Assembly: GCA_001692895.1 (NCBI GenBank)
Contig: KV748178.1
Location: 3,520,536-3,584,535 of the forward strand
Reading direction: 5' to 3'
Length of the DNA: 64,000 nucleotides
Source of the DNA: Cenococcum geophilum 1.58
Lineage: Eukaryota; Ascomycota; Dothideomycetes; Gloniales; Gloniaceae
The notes beneath the pieces are model-generated. The model saw only the letters and a program-made list of their open reading frames with translations. It searched no databases and was not told the DNA's origin. The position numbers were made by a program, and so were the translations under genes. This document shows, one piece after another, positions 22,491 to 33,404 of this stretch. Position 1 is the first letter of the stretch, and each line of letters opens with the position of its first letter.

Positions 22491-23164
22491 CATCATGAAT
22501 ATCTGCCACCAAATTCTGCTAAGTCCACCGAATTCTGTCCTATTCTGTCCGTGTATCAATTAGGGGGTATCCCTCCACCGCTGTCCAAATTTAATTAGGC
22601 AACGTTAATGTTTATATATAGAGAGGTGCTGCTAAAAATCCGCAATAAGACATCGTGAAGTCTATATCACTTTCCTAATCGGGACAGCTAGCTGACAGCG
22701 TGACAGTTAGCCTACGTTACCTTGCAGTTAGCGGAGAGCGAGCGGTCTAATTAACGCAGTCAGTCAGCTATAAAGGCTGAAGCTCGCAGCTAGCTGACTG
22801 TTGGACACACTGAATGGCTCTGCCTTTGGCGTTAGGTCTGATAGAAAATGTAAGCTTTGCAGTGCGGGTATTGAACGAACGACTTAATTGTAAATGTAGC
22901 TCTACAGTCTCTATATATACACGAGGTAGGTAGCAAGAAGATGACGACGATGATCCACAATTGCCACTGTAGACAACGCCACTTAGTCGGTGATAGGTAA
23001 TAGAAATAGGTAATGGAATAAGTAGTGAGATATGCGATGGCAAGAAATAGGGTGGTGAGTCATAAGATAGCGCAAGCTTTGGTACCGGTAGTCGGTTACA
23101 GAAAAGCTATGGCAACTGCCGTTTGCTCGGCCCCTGCCCCGAGCCAGACCTGGAGAATTATCGC
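22491..23164. other. Intergenic with a degraded repeat end
   Basis: At 22544-22572 the phrase GTATCAATTAGGGGGTATCC closely resembles the terminal repeat of the 615-bp element at 26059, so another copy of that family probably ended here. Around 22685-22800 a small inverted repeat (CAGCTAGCTGAC) encloses about 100 bp. No gene is recognised in the rest. Confidence 0.45.
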
Positions 23165-23166
23165 TA

Positions 23167-23504
23167 CAGGCAAAACTCCTTAATATGATACCGGGTATAT
23201 AACGATACATTTGGTATTACGACCCACACGCCCTGATCATGCCTTTTTTGGTGTAACTAGCGATAATCTGACTTTTGGCGATATCGTTAAGCTCCACCAC
23301 CAATATCGGTATAACTAGTTGTATGGGAAGGGGGTATATCTGGCCTATAAGGAGGGAAATCTATACCCTTTAGGCTTTAAGATCCACTTTTTGTTAAAGT
23401 TTTACTGCTTATTTACCCTACACGTGACTCTTGATATAACAATACCATTGGTATTACGATACATTTGGCGCCAAAACCTATATCGTACTAAGGAGTTTTG
23501 CCTG
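23167..23504. repeat. 338-bp TA-flanked MITE
   Basis: TA at 23165-23166 and 23505-23506. Inverted ends CAGGCAAAACTCCTTA and TAAGGAGTTTTGCCTG, with partial pairing further inside (ATACATTTGG near both ends). No coding capacity. The size and TA target suggest a Tc1/mariner-derived MITE. Its composition is normal, so it seems not to have been mutated by RIP. Confidence 0.8.
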
Positions 23505-23506
23505 TA

Positions 23507-24357
23507 ATCGGTAAACCTCCCATCAGCGAAACTTGGCGGCCCTTCTCCTCATCATCCTGCTGATTGATACAGATGGCGTCAATCTAGAGTGTCTGCGAAT
23601 AATTTGAGCGTCGAAATACCATAAGAATTCCCAATGTTCCGTAGCTGGATTGTCTTGCGCTATTCCGATTTTGATTCCGTGTGCGTGGCATTTTATAAGA
23701 GAGTATCGAATTCTCAGGCAATTAAAGCTAAAACGAATATGCTCTTGAACACTCTGTACCGATATGGTGAGCACCGAGAAACCAAATCAAGGCCCATGGA
23801 CCTCATATTATTGATCATTTATATATCCAATATCGTCTTTCAGTAACGTGATTCTGAGAATGACGCACCGGCTGTCAGAGGCTATCCAGCCGTTTACATA
23901 TGGCTCTAGTGGATTTTCAGTTAAAGCATCTAGACCCTAGCCCTTGGATGGCCAATTAGCGACGAGTATTAAATCTAATTGCAAAATCAGGAGGCATTAG
24001 AAGTATCCTCGAGGTTTGTTTGAAATACGCTGTGTTCCCAGATGGGGTGAGGGTAGGAAGACCGTGCATACACCCAGGATTAAGGTAGGCTTTCTAGGAC
24101 ATCGGAAAGTTGCCGGAGCATAGTCCTCTAGTGTATGGTTTAAATAGATTTTGGAATCCGGTGGCCGGTGATCCATGGCAATATCCTCTTTAGTGAAATT
24201 CGCATCTGCTAACACAATTGCCATTCTTTATGATGAACGACATATTTTATTCCCGCGAATGGATCAAAACGACTATCGGTCTCCCAGCAACTTTATTAAG
24301 ATCCAGGAAGAAATCAACTCGCAGACTCATATCCTTGCACTGGAATTAGAACACTGA
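23507..24357. other. Intergenic, no gene recognised
   Basis: Normal composition, with several frames of 60-83 codons on both strands, none with a recognisable domain or convincing splice structure. The minus-strand frame at 23997-24224 could be part of an unrecognised exon. Confidence 0.5.
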
Positions 24358-25112
24358 TTAGGTTTCAGTAGGCGGGACATCGTGCAAACCCTTTGAGAAG
24401 GGATCACAGTTTGGCTTCGAATCTCTGATATACTCCATCCAGGTGCATGCATTGGTGGCAAGATCCGCGCCGTATATCTCTTCAATCCATGCGATCACGC
24501 CATCAGTCCCTGCGCTGACACCTGAAGTAGTCCAGATCTTCGGGCTGCCTTTCACCCAGCGCGCGTCAGCGACCCAATAAGTCTTGCGACTCGTCGGTTT
24601 GGAGGTTACCCATTTCTAGAGAAATGTCAGTAAAGGAAGCTTGTGGCTTCGACTAAATTACTTACCCAAGCCATCTTGTTTGTGGTGGCCCTCAGTCCAT
24701 TCAAGAGACCGGCCCGTGCTGCTAGGTCGGCCCCTGTACAGACTGTAATTAGATATTGTAGGTTCGGAAAGATATTCCGGAGCCATTGGATGACCACATC
24801 GGGAACGTCATCAGACCCCAAACCCCCTGGAATGAGCAGCACGTCTAGATCAGGCGCATTTTCCAACGTATATTCTGGGGTTATCTTCTGAGCCAGGGAG
24901 CTACCAGCCATACCGGGCTTCCCGGGAGAGACAGGCTCCATGGTTTCAGCAATTATGCTAAGTGATACATTCTCGATGTAGACTGGGCTAATTTTCAAGA
25001 AATCTTCCCGAGAGATAACGTTGAGAGCTTCAAGAGGTCCAAAGACATCGAGAACTTCAAAACCTGGATACAAAAGCAAGCCGAATTTGGTTGGCTCTTT
25101 AATACTCAGCAT
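24358..25112 (-). CDS. DJ-1/PfpI (ThiJ) family protein
   Basis: Two exons, 25112-24666 and 24615-24358, joined by a 50-bp phase-0 intron (GTAAGT..CTCTAG), giving 234 aa. The glutamine amidotransferase-like fold is visible: FGLLLYPGFEVLDVFGPLEA (Glu19), LLIPGG at 92-97, and the nucleophile elbow ITVCTGADLAARAG with Cys125. The second exon carries the conserved C-terminal helices (WTTSGVSAGTDGVIAWIEE). The length fits the isonitrile-hydratase-like fungal subgroup, whose substrates are mostly unknown; enzymatic function is inferred only from the family. The gene stands alone between repeats. The ATG at 25112 fits the family start; no better upstream start was found. Confidence 0.88.
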
Positions 25113-25889
25113 TTTATCTTCCAGTTAAATTCTTTGGTGTAAGGAACTCACTTTTGCCGGCCATATTGTTGTACTCTCCACGGTTGGATCTCGTAAATTT
25201 CTAGCGAACAAAACTTCAAGTTCAAGTTATTGAGAGCTGGGAGGTGAACGGCTCCTGAAGCAGTGAAGTAGGTAAATGAGATACAGAAACGTTGCCAGAG
25301 GAATTTGGCTCCTATATTTCCAGGTTTCGGCAGGCTTTTAAATATGACTTATTGATTACACAACATGCCACAGGGGGGGGCGCAGCTTTTACTTTCTCGG
25401 CTTTGTCTTACGCAGCACCAGCCAGCCATTTGATTGTTTTTTTTCGTCGAAAAGGCGATTTGCAGGTCAGCCAAGCCACCCAATATCTCCCCGCACCGGA
25501 GCTGAACTACAACTGTATGCATACAGTATCGTTGTAATCCTTTTATCTAGGCAATTTTCCCTGGCTTATCTTCCTATTCGCTTCTTCCTATTTCGGCTTG
25601 AAGCCTATCATGCCGTCCGACATTGAAAAATTTGGAGCCTAACTCAGTTTTCCAACTGTGCAGCTTCAAGTGTGTTCCCTGCATCACTTTGGGGTCTAGA
25701 CCCGGCTTAATAGTTTTCTACCACAAATTTTCCAAGCTTTGTAGTCCTATCAAACTCCCCACAGCGGGGCTAAATTAGATGGAGGTCACGTAAATTCGAG
25801 CAAGTTCAGCTAATCATCATTAATAACGTATTAGCCACCCGATCGAGCCACCCAAAATTACACCAAAATCAGCTATCTTTATATATCAA
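25113..25889. other. Intergenic, no gene recognised
   Basis: Promoter side of the DJ-1 gene, then unassigned DNA. The 81-codon frame at 25292-25537 has no recognisable features. AT content rises from about 25800. Confidence 0.55.
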
Positions 25890-25891
25890 TA

Positions 25892-26701
25892 ACTCTACCA
25901 CCACTTAATATATAATTTTAAAATTTTAAAAATGAATACTCATATACTTATACTACTAATATAATAAACCTTTAAAACGTAATTATTATTATTTGTATTA
26001 AAGTTATACTTTTACTATTAAGAAATTAAAAAATCTTTAAACTAAACTTATAAATTATGGGTAATGGTAACGGGACACCCCCTAATTGATATGCGGACAC
26101 CCCCCAATTGATATACGGACACCCCCCACTAATTGAGTTTGGTTCCTTCCTGATTAAGTTAGAATATCACGTGAATTTAAGTTGTTTGCATCTGCATCAG
26201 TGCGCGACCATCGCGCGCCCATACTCTAACTGTTGAACGCCACCGCGGCCGCCTGGCTAGGTCTATTCGCGTTAATACATCAACTTATCGCGAGCCATTA
26301 GCATTTAAACAGAATACCGGGTATACTACGCATGGACGTGGGCGTGGACGCGGGCGCACGCGCGAGCACAGGCGCGAGCGCAGGCGTGCTCGCAGAGGCA
26401 GTTCGTAGACATTAAGCAAAGGCTGTTCATAAACATTAAGCAAAGGTAGCAGCACCCAAATAAGTTCACATGGCGCCTCACAGGGTACTGCGCAATCAAG
26501 GTATTACAGTCAGTTACATTTTAACAATTTAATTTTCGCGATGCAAACAACTTAAATTCACGTGATATTCTAACTTAATCAGGAAGGAACCAAACTCAAT
26601 TAGTGGGGGGTGTCCGTATATCAATTGGGGGGTGTCCGCATATCAATTAGGGGGTGTCCCGTTACCATTACCCTAAATTATTTACTAAGTGGTGGTAGAG
26701 T
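25892..26701. repeat. AT-rich TA-flanked element split by a younger insertion
   Basis: Inverted ends ACTCTACCACCACTTA (25892) and TAAGTGGTGGTAGAGT (ending 26701), with TA on both sides. The element itself is only about 190 bp, very AT-rich and non-coding. It is interrupted by the 615-bp element at 26059-26673, so it is the older of the two. Confidence 0.65.
26059..26673. repeat. 615-bp element with perfect 134-bp TIRs
   Basis: Terminal inverted repeats of 134 bp (26059-26192 and 26540-26673) appear identical base for base, beginning GGGTAATGGTAACGGGACAC. An 8-bp target duplication TAAATTAT flanks it (26051-26058, 26674-26681). Inside each TIR a GGACACCCCCC/AATTGATAT motif is repeated three times. 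No ORF of note. An 8-bp target is the size made by hAT-superfamily transposases, but the ends do not prove the family. Identical arms and normal composition suggest a recent insertion not yet mutated by RIP. Confidence 0.85.
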
Positions 26702-26703
26702 TA

Positions 26704-27144
26704 TTACAGTGCGTTGCACGACCTTAAACTTTTTCTACTTTAGCTTATAATTTAAAGATATATTTTTAGGCCTCTTAGCACGCGTAAGGATACTCTACAC
26801 GTTAGCGTATAGTTTGGCATTATTTATAACGTTAATATCTACACAACTAATTACCGCTATTTTTAAGATAGGACGTTGCTAGAGAAGCCGCACCATAGGG
26901 GGGGTTCCTATTTTTTATATATATATGTAGATATAGACTGGGGAGGAGAGGTAGAGAAAGTATACCTACCCTACCTACCGGCCCCTTAGCGAGCGGATGA
27001 GTAACCTTATCGTAGGGTAAATATATAGGCGCACGGCTGGCCCAATAGGCTAATGATACGCGCATATTAGCGGCTTAATTAGCGGGGGTAAGATATTCGA
27101 ATATGTCTACAGCTTGGCCGCAGGCTTGGCCGTAGACATTCGCG
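26704..27144. other. Intergenic with a short inverted repeat
   Basis: No gene recognised. At about 27093-27150 GATATTCGAATATGTCTAC and GTAGACATTCGCGAATATC form a hairpin around a loop with a duplicated GCTTGGCC. The hairpin abuts the target duplication of the Mutator-like element. Confidence 0.5.
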
Positions 27145-27739
27145 AATATCGACTTGACTCAGCATGCTCAGACCAAGAAACCGATGAATATCCGCTGCGC
27201 GGATAATCGAATATCCGCAAGCTAACCTATTCAATCAATCGATCTGTTTCTTGGTCTGAGCCACTTTGGCAAGCTTTTGGAAGCCGAGCCGCTTTATTTA
27301 TATAAGGCAAATCATTAACTTTAACAAAATTAATGTAAGTAACCGCCACATCTATTATCCTGTCAATACCTGCATTAGAGTCACCTTTATCAGCTCTCTA
27401 ATTAATGGATTTTCTAGAACCAACTGCCGGCTATAGGTGTATCTAAAAGGCGTGGAATAAACCCCTATTTTATCTAGCAGGAACCAGTCTTCTCAAGCTT
27501 TCGATCGAACGGTAGATATCTGGGACATCTGCATCGTGTACTAGTGCATCTAATACGACTAGAATTCAAATTCAAGACATTAGGCGCACGTATTTAACAT
27601 ACAAATGGTCTTTATTAATATCCACAAGCGTTATATNGTAGTTTTACACCACTTCTCTAGCAACAGTAGCATCGTAGCCGTGACAGATTAACTAGCTATA
27701 AATAGTATTACAATAGGCAGAAGGAGAAGAAGCAGGCCC

Positions 27740-27945
27740 AACAGCGACCTCGGCAGCAGCCTCTACAGCAACCTCTGCAATAGCCTCCACAGCAGCCTCC
27801 GCAACAGCCTTCGCAACAGCCTCCGCAACAGCCTCCGCAATAGCCTCCGCAACAGCCTCCGCAGCAATCTCCACAGCAATCTCCGCAGCAATCTCCGTAG
27901 CGGTCTCCGCAGTCTCCGCAGTAGCCTCCGTGCTATTGCTCNAGT
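27740..27945. repeat. 12-bp minisatellite (GCCTCCGCAACA)
   Basis: About 17 degenerate 12-bp units, CAGCCTCCGCAA and variants. Read on the minus strand it gives AEAVAEAV-like, on the plus strand QPPQ-like translation, both following from the period. It lies inside the 1450-bp element. Confidence 0.85.
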
Positions 27946-28124
27946 TNTAACCAGCCACGCCAACCCTTCTAACTTAGCCGGTTTAAAACTTGCGAGATCT
28001 GCTATATAACCAATAAAAAAGCTCTACACTAAAGGTTTAAGCGGACGCAGTTATATAACTAATAACGGCTAGGACGGTTGCTAGTAGCCTAGATAGTAGT
28101 GGCCAAAGCAGCTAGAGTAGGGGA

Positions 28125-28250
28125 CGGTATNGCAGCAGTAGCAGTAATGGCAGTAGTGGCAGCAGTAGGGCAGCAGTAGGGCAGCAGTAGGGCAGTAGTA
28201 GGGTAGTAGCAGGTTAGTAGTAGGGCAGTAGCAGGGCAGTAAAAATTAAG
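28125..28250. repeat. 12-bp minisatellite (GGGCAGCAGTA)
   Basis: Eight or so units built on AGGGCAGTAGTA/AGGGCAGCAGTA. Different unit from the array 180 bp to the left but the same approximate period. Inside the 1450-bp element. Confidence 0.75.
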
Positions 28251-28612
28251 GGCTGTAAGTTCTTGGAAAATTTGGCAGAATTCTCGTATTNTACACTTTG
28301 GCAAACTATGTCACGGCTATTTTNAAATTAATGTCAGGAACGGGAAGGCAGGGAGACTTTTTATATAGACCATTTAATTCGCCAGAGCTCAATATATAAT
28401 CAATGGATTTTTCAAGCTACCTAAACTCGTTGTAATAATAAAAAGTGAATATCCGTAATATTAGCAATGTGGATTTAGCGACGTGCTTTACAAACGTCTG
28501 CCAAAGTGTCTCAGACCACACAGGGACAGATGGCCTAAACTGGTTTAGTGCCATCGGGCCGGATTTATCCGGCGTCCCATGTGGTCTAAGCATACTGAGA
28601 CAAAATATCGAC

Positions 28613-29230
28613 GGGGGTTGTTAGTGTCACGTGAGGCTCAGCGACTCAGCGGGCGCGCTCAGCCGAGCTGAACACCATGAAAAGCTTACTTAAAGTGGAG
28701 TGTTGGGGCGCTGTGAGTGATAGCTCTTCAAAGATTTTTACATTTGGATGGATATATTCTATCACCGAAGGCATTTGCTTATAATACTCCCAAAAAACCA
28801 ACTAGGAAGTATGCGGGTCGTCGGCCAACTGGAAATTTTCAGCAGAACTAGATAATCCGATCTCTCTTTTCCGCGATCTACATAGAAGATTATAAAACTT
28901 CTTATATCCCTTAGCACGGTGAAATTCGTCCACACGTTATCGATAAGGATTAGCCAATCAATAGGATCAAAGGTGCGTGCTCAGAAATATGAGGTCGGTG
29001 ATATGCAGAGGCTCGAAAGCGGGCAGCGGCCAGGGCTCCGGGGGACGTCCTTTGGCCTTTCGAGTGGGTGAAACAGGGTATTGAGTCAATGGAACAAAGT
29101 CTATATCATTAGAAGTACGATTGATAGGCATGGTTAATGATAATATATTGATTGAATCTATAGGTGATGCGCGTACTTTTGATTCTGGTGTTCCGCACGA
29201 ACCACCTACCTTGTGGACGCCACCGTGCTA
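28613..29230 (-). mobile_element. piggyBac-type fragment: 5' terminus and transposase N-terminus
   Basis: On the minus strand the terminus-like sequence GTCCACAAGGTAGGTGG with GGAACACCAGAATCAAAA (about 29220-29175) precedes an ATG at 29131 and the frame MPINRTSNDIDFVPLTQY, then GRPPEPWPLPAFEPLHITD, which matches the N-terminus of the transposase at 3.9 kb. Downstream on the minus strand the similarity continues with a DPIDWLILIDNVWTNF-like segment and then fades before 28700. Only the first 150 or so codons are represented, so it is a truncated copy. Composition is near normal, so RIP has acted little. Confidence 0.7.
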
Positions 29231-29936
29231 AGTATATTCTTCTTTCCTTACCTTCTGCTAAGACTTACTATTTATAGCTGTCAAACAGGACGATTAAGAA
29301 TGAGGGCTCTCCCGAAGCTGGCTCTAGAAGGTCTCTATATATATAAGGTAGGTGCAGACAATAGAAATAGATGGTAAGCAATACGATTATAAGGTAATAG
29401 GCATTAAAGACAGTAGTAAGACGGAGTAAGGAAATCCGGCTTAGGTCAATAATAGTATATATTTGATCTAGAGCCGTATTAGAGTCCTAGAGCCCTATCG
29501 CCTTCTCGGCATAGAGTAGATCTGGGGGTTAAATCCACTCCACACCAATCCAATAAGATCACTGTCACAGATAAACAATTAGTGATTGAATCGGCGATTT
29601 CAATGCAACTATTTAACAAAGTGTGCGTATATACTATCTATGCGGTAGGGCAGGGGGGTTCTCGTGATGACGCATGAAGCAACCGCGGCGCCGCTCTCAA
29701 ATGCACAACGCCGCCTAAAAGCTGTGCAAGGCAACCAAAAGCCCGGCCAATATTTTCGAATAGAATGAGGGCTACAAAGGCTCCCCAGACCAGTCCATGA
29801 AACCGTAACACTCATACACATATTGCTTTCAGCACCTGCCATCATTCTCACAAAATATTTGGCTGGGTCTCCAGCTCTTGTCATTCGCCCGACTCCAACC
29901 CCATCACCATGGTACTCCAACTGACACCCATCTTGT
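29231..29936. other. Intergenic, no gene recognised
   Basis: 3' flank of eIF5B. The 113-codon minus-strand frame at 29609-29950 overlaps the eIF5B stop, has no recognisable domain and is probably chance. Confidence 0.55.
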
Positions 29937-32900
29937 TCACATAACATCAAACTCCTTCTTCAATTTGACTATAAGCGCCCACTCATCATTGCTGACATCG
30001 CTCCTGTAAAACTCTTTGAGTGTATCGATGCTCTGTCGCGAGATAAGACTGTATAGCGTATCTTTTTCTTCCAGCTGACGTCCATAGAGAGGTTGGTTGG
30101 GGCCTTCGATCTTAACTGCCACGGATGGCTGGCCTTTCTTGCAGATAGGGATCTGCTTGTGGTCTCGCTCAATGGATGTTCTGTCATTAAAATGTTAGTA
30201 AAACCCCAGATAAAGAGGGGAAGAGGGGATTATCAAAGGGAAGGCAATGGATAAAGGAAATATGAGTGCATACACTCTTCCTAGATTAATGATCTCTTTA
30301 ACTTTTGTAACTGGGTTAATTTTAATGGCCGCAATTGGCGTTAAAAGCCTCAAATTGCCCTCCACAACATCGACACCAACAACAATCGGGTCCTTCTTAT
30401 TAAACACTGCAACAGGCTTCAATACACACGGGAACACAGCCAACATCTTGCTGTCCTCCTTGCGCTGCTCCTCAAGCGCCTTCATGTGCGCTGTGAACTT
30501 GTCGAAGAGATGATAGATGATGTCCGCTTCGAAAATCTTGACGCCAATTTCGTCTGCATACGCTTTAGCATCTTTGTCAACTTTGACATCGAAACAAAGC
30601 ATCACAGCGTATTCCTTGGCTTTTTCGAGCATGACACCAGCACGCAGGACATCTTTTTTGTAAACAGGACCGATGGAAATGGCGGCAACAGGAATCTTAG
30701 AAACGCGGAGGAATTCGAGAAGGGCTTCGAGGGAACCAAGGGTAGACGCTTGGACGCTGACACCACGGCCAGTCTTTGAAACTTTAGCCAGCAAGTGCTG
30801 GAGGTCACCCATTACTTCGTCCATCAGGTCTTCTTCATCATCGTCCTTGCCCACTACCAGAAGGCGGGAACCAGCGATAGCTGTGTCCAGACCATCAGCA
30901 GCGATCTTAATACCCATAGCTGCTTTGACTTCTTTGTTGTGGACGTAAGTGGATTTGACACGCAGCTCTTTCATTTCCGCCGGTGTCAAGAGCGCACGAA
31001 TATTAGTTGCTATAGGTTCAGGATTACCGCAGAGTACTATACGATCGCCTTCGTGGAGGACACCGTTGGAAAGGATGACATCGATAGTGGTGCCAAGACC
31101 CTCGATAACCTTGACTTCAAGAACTGTACACTCGACTTCGGAAAGATACATCAGGCTGTTAGTCATACGTTCCTGAGTCAAGGAAACGAGGAGCTTCAGC
31201 ATATCCGGAATACCTTCACCTGTATGGGCAGAAGTGGGTACAAGAGAGACATTGCGAGCCATGGATTTGTTCTCGTAGAAAAGTTCGGAGTTGAAGCCCT
31301 GTTCAGCAAACTGGACCTTCGTTGCTTCCAATCGGTCCCTGAATTCTTGTTGCACAGATTTCTTCTGTAATGAAAAGCTGTCTTGGAAGCCATTGTTGTC
31401 AATTCTCGACCATCCGTAAAGGCGATCAATCTTGTTAAGTGCTACAATGAATGGCGTTTTACGATCCCGTAGCAATCTCATCGACTCTAGCGTTTGAGGT
31501 TCTAAACCATGCATAATATCGACCACTAGGATAGCGATGTTGCAAAGTGAGGAACCACGCGATCGTAGATTGGTGAAAGACTCGTGACCAGGCGTATCGA
31601 TGACCAGTAGACCAGGGACTTTGAACTCGAACTTCCCATCTTTATTGACTACAGCTGTCTTCTTCTCGAGAGCTTCTACAGGGAAGTAAGTAGCACCAAT
31701 CTGTTGTGTGATACCACCAGCTTCGCCTTCTTGGACATTAGTTTGTCGGATCTTGTCAAGTAGCTTCGTTTTACCAGTATCGACGTGACCAAGAATACAG
31801 CAGATGGGTGAGCGTAGATCATCTTTCGACCGTGCTGCTAGAGCTTCCTCATGNTGCTTCTTCCGCCGTGAAGCGGCCTCTTGTTTTCGGGCTGCTGCTG
31901 CTTTCTGTGTTGCTGTAACCTCCTCATCCTCAGACGATGACTCTTCGGACTCGGAATCAGATTCATCAGCTGTAGGGGTTTTAGCAGGAGTAGGCTTGGG
32001 AGGTGCCACTTGGGCGGCTTTTTTACCGTTGGTGGCTGGGGTACGTTTGGATTCCTGTTTAGGTGCAGGTTTGCCATTCGCAGCAGGCTTTGGAGGTGTA
32101 TCCTCCTCCTCCTCTGAAGGAGCATCCCAACTATCCTTCACGCCTTCTAATTCGTCAGCCTGAGCCTCCCAGTCATCCCCAGTGTCGCTCTCTTCGCCCG
32201 TCTTAGCCTCGGCATTCTCTCGTGCAGCCTCAACGGCAGCTTCGGCCGCGGCAGCTTGTTCCTCAGCAAGCTTAAGCTCTTCCAGCCTCTTTCGGGCTTC
32301 TTCCTCTGCTTGCTTGTCGTCTGCCTTGGTTTCCTCGGGTCCTTTCTTAGGTCCTTTTTTCTTCCTATTATCGTAGACTGGCTTCTTATTTGCAGGTTCC
32401 TCCAGTCCAGCGACCTTGGCAGCTCCGCTCTCGAGCATCTGCTTCATCCGGAGCTCATTCCGTGCCTGAGCCTCCTTCTGCGCCTTTGTCATGAATTTAC
32501 CCTCTTTCTTTAGCTGCTCAATCTTCTGCTTTTCTTTAAGCTTCTTAGCTGCCTTGGCTTCCTCTTTCCGCTTGGCCTCCTCGGCAGCTAATCGCTCCTC
32601 CTCCTCTATACGAGCCTTCTCTTCAGCCTCAAGCCGGGCAAGCTCTTCCTCACGCCTCCTCCGTTCTTCTTGTTGTCTCTGGATAGCTGCCAGGGCAGGG
32701 TTGAGTTTCTTCTTCTTTCCACCAGCCGGTTCTGCAGCCGAGGATGAGGCTGAGGGAGTGGGTTTTGATTCGGCAGCTTTAGCAGGTTCCAGTTTTGCAG
32801 CTGCAGTAGGTGCACTTGCTTTCTTCTTCGCGGCCTAAGCAGAGATAGAATATTAGCACCTGACAAAGGATCAACATCAGACACAAGACCCATATATCCA

Positions 32901-33404
32901 AAGTCCAGCAGGCTGGGAAGAAGATCATACCAACTCCTTCTTCCGCTGCTTCTCCTTTTCCTTCTTCTCCTTCTCCTTCTGGGCCTTCGTCTTGACCTTC
33001 CCTCCCGCCTCGTCCTCCTCCGGCTCCTGCGGCTCTTCCGCCTTCTCCAGCTTCGCAGGCTTGCCCTTACCCTTCTTCACCGGCGCCGAGAAGATATCCT
33101 CATCATCCATCGTCACCTCCTGCGGTGCCTTGGCCGTGAGATCGGCCGCGGGCTCCGCATGACCGTTCGGCCCGTCGGCAGTGGGGTCCTCGCCCTGGAC
33201 GAAGTCCTGCTGCTGGTTCTTCTTGGCCTTCTTCCCGCGCCGCTGTATCGAGGCCATCAAGCCTCCACCGAACAGGTCGTCATCTAGCACCTCGACCTTT
33301 GGTTCCTCTTCTTTTGGCGCTGTGGCGACTGGGTTGACTGTATCTCCCAGGTCGGCTTCCCAGTCGTCGTTGGCCTTCTTGTTGGCCTTCTTCTTTGGCG
33401 GCAT
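29937..33404 (-). CDS. Eukaryotic translation initiation factor 5B (eIF5B, Fun12 type)
   Basis: Three exons: 33404-32931, 32834-30274 and 30180-29937, giving 1092 aa. Intron 1 is 96 bp (phase 0), intron 2 is 93 bp (phase 2; it separates NLGRV from TSIERDHK). The first 450 residues are Lys/Glu/Ala-rich and disordered or coiled-coil, typical of fungal eIF5B. The GTPase follows: [15 protein letters not shown] (G1, about residue 507), [10 protein letters not shown] (switch region), [13 protein letters not shown] and a SAHTGEG-type G5. Domains II-IV end with the conserved helix segment [14 protein letters not shown]. eIF5B is the IF2-like GTPase that joins the 60S to the 40S initiation complex. 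One N at 31854 leaves one residue undefined. Start [18 protein letters not shown] matches the family. Confidence 0.96.

Larger units (their letters stand above)
27154..28603 (+). mobile_element. 1450-bp Mutator-like non-autonomous element
   Basis: Ends are TTGACTCAGCATGCTCAGAC (27154) and its inverted near-match (rc TTGTCTCAGTATGCTTAGAC, ending 28603). The 9-bp target duplication AATATCGAC is exact (27145-27153, 28604-28612); nine bases is the hallmark of Mutator-like transposition. Each end holds a hairpin of about 95 bp, followed inside by a conserved CACTTTGGCA motif. The hairpin stems differ: CAGACCAAGAAAC at the left, CAGACCACACAGGGAC at the right. The right end also has two inner hairpins. 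No transposase is present. The interior contains two 12-bp-period minisatellites and several N bases. Confidence 0.85.

Noticed and set aside
22206-22559. Repeat proteins (KLCTKLCGRLCTKLC or EALHEALREALHEAL) around 22.2-22.6 kb
   Set aside because: Open frames produced by the 12-bp minisatellite, with no start context, domain or splice support, and running into the LTR.
24666-25180. Extra first exon of the DJ-1 gene starting near 25160 (MAGK)
   Set aside because: Would require an intron of about 34 bp; the ATG at 25112 fits the family start without it.
27692-27963. Ala/Glu- or Arg/Leu-rich repeat protein
   Set aside because: Explained by the 12-bp period of the minisatellite, open in several frames at once and lying inside a transposable element.
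27740-28250. CRISPR-like array
   Set aside because: Repeats are contiguous 12-bp units without unique spacers, and the genome is eukaryotic.
29609-29950. 113-codon minus-strand frame at the end of eIF5B
   Set aside because: Overlaps the eIF5B stop and has no recognisable features.
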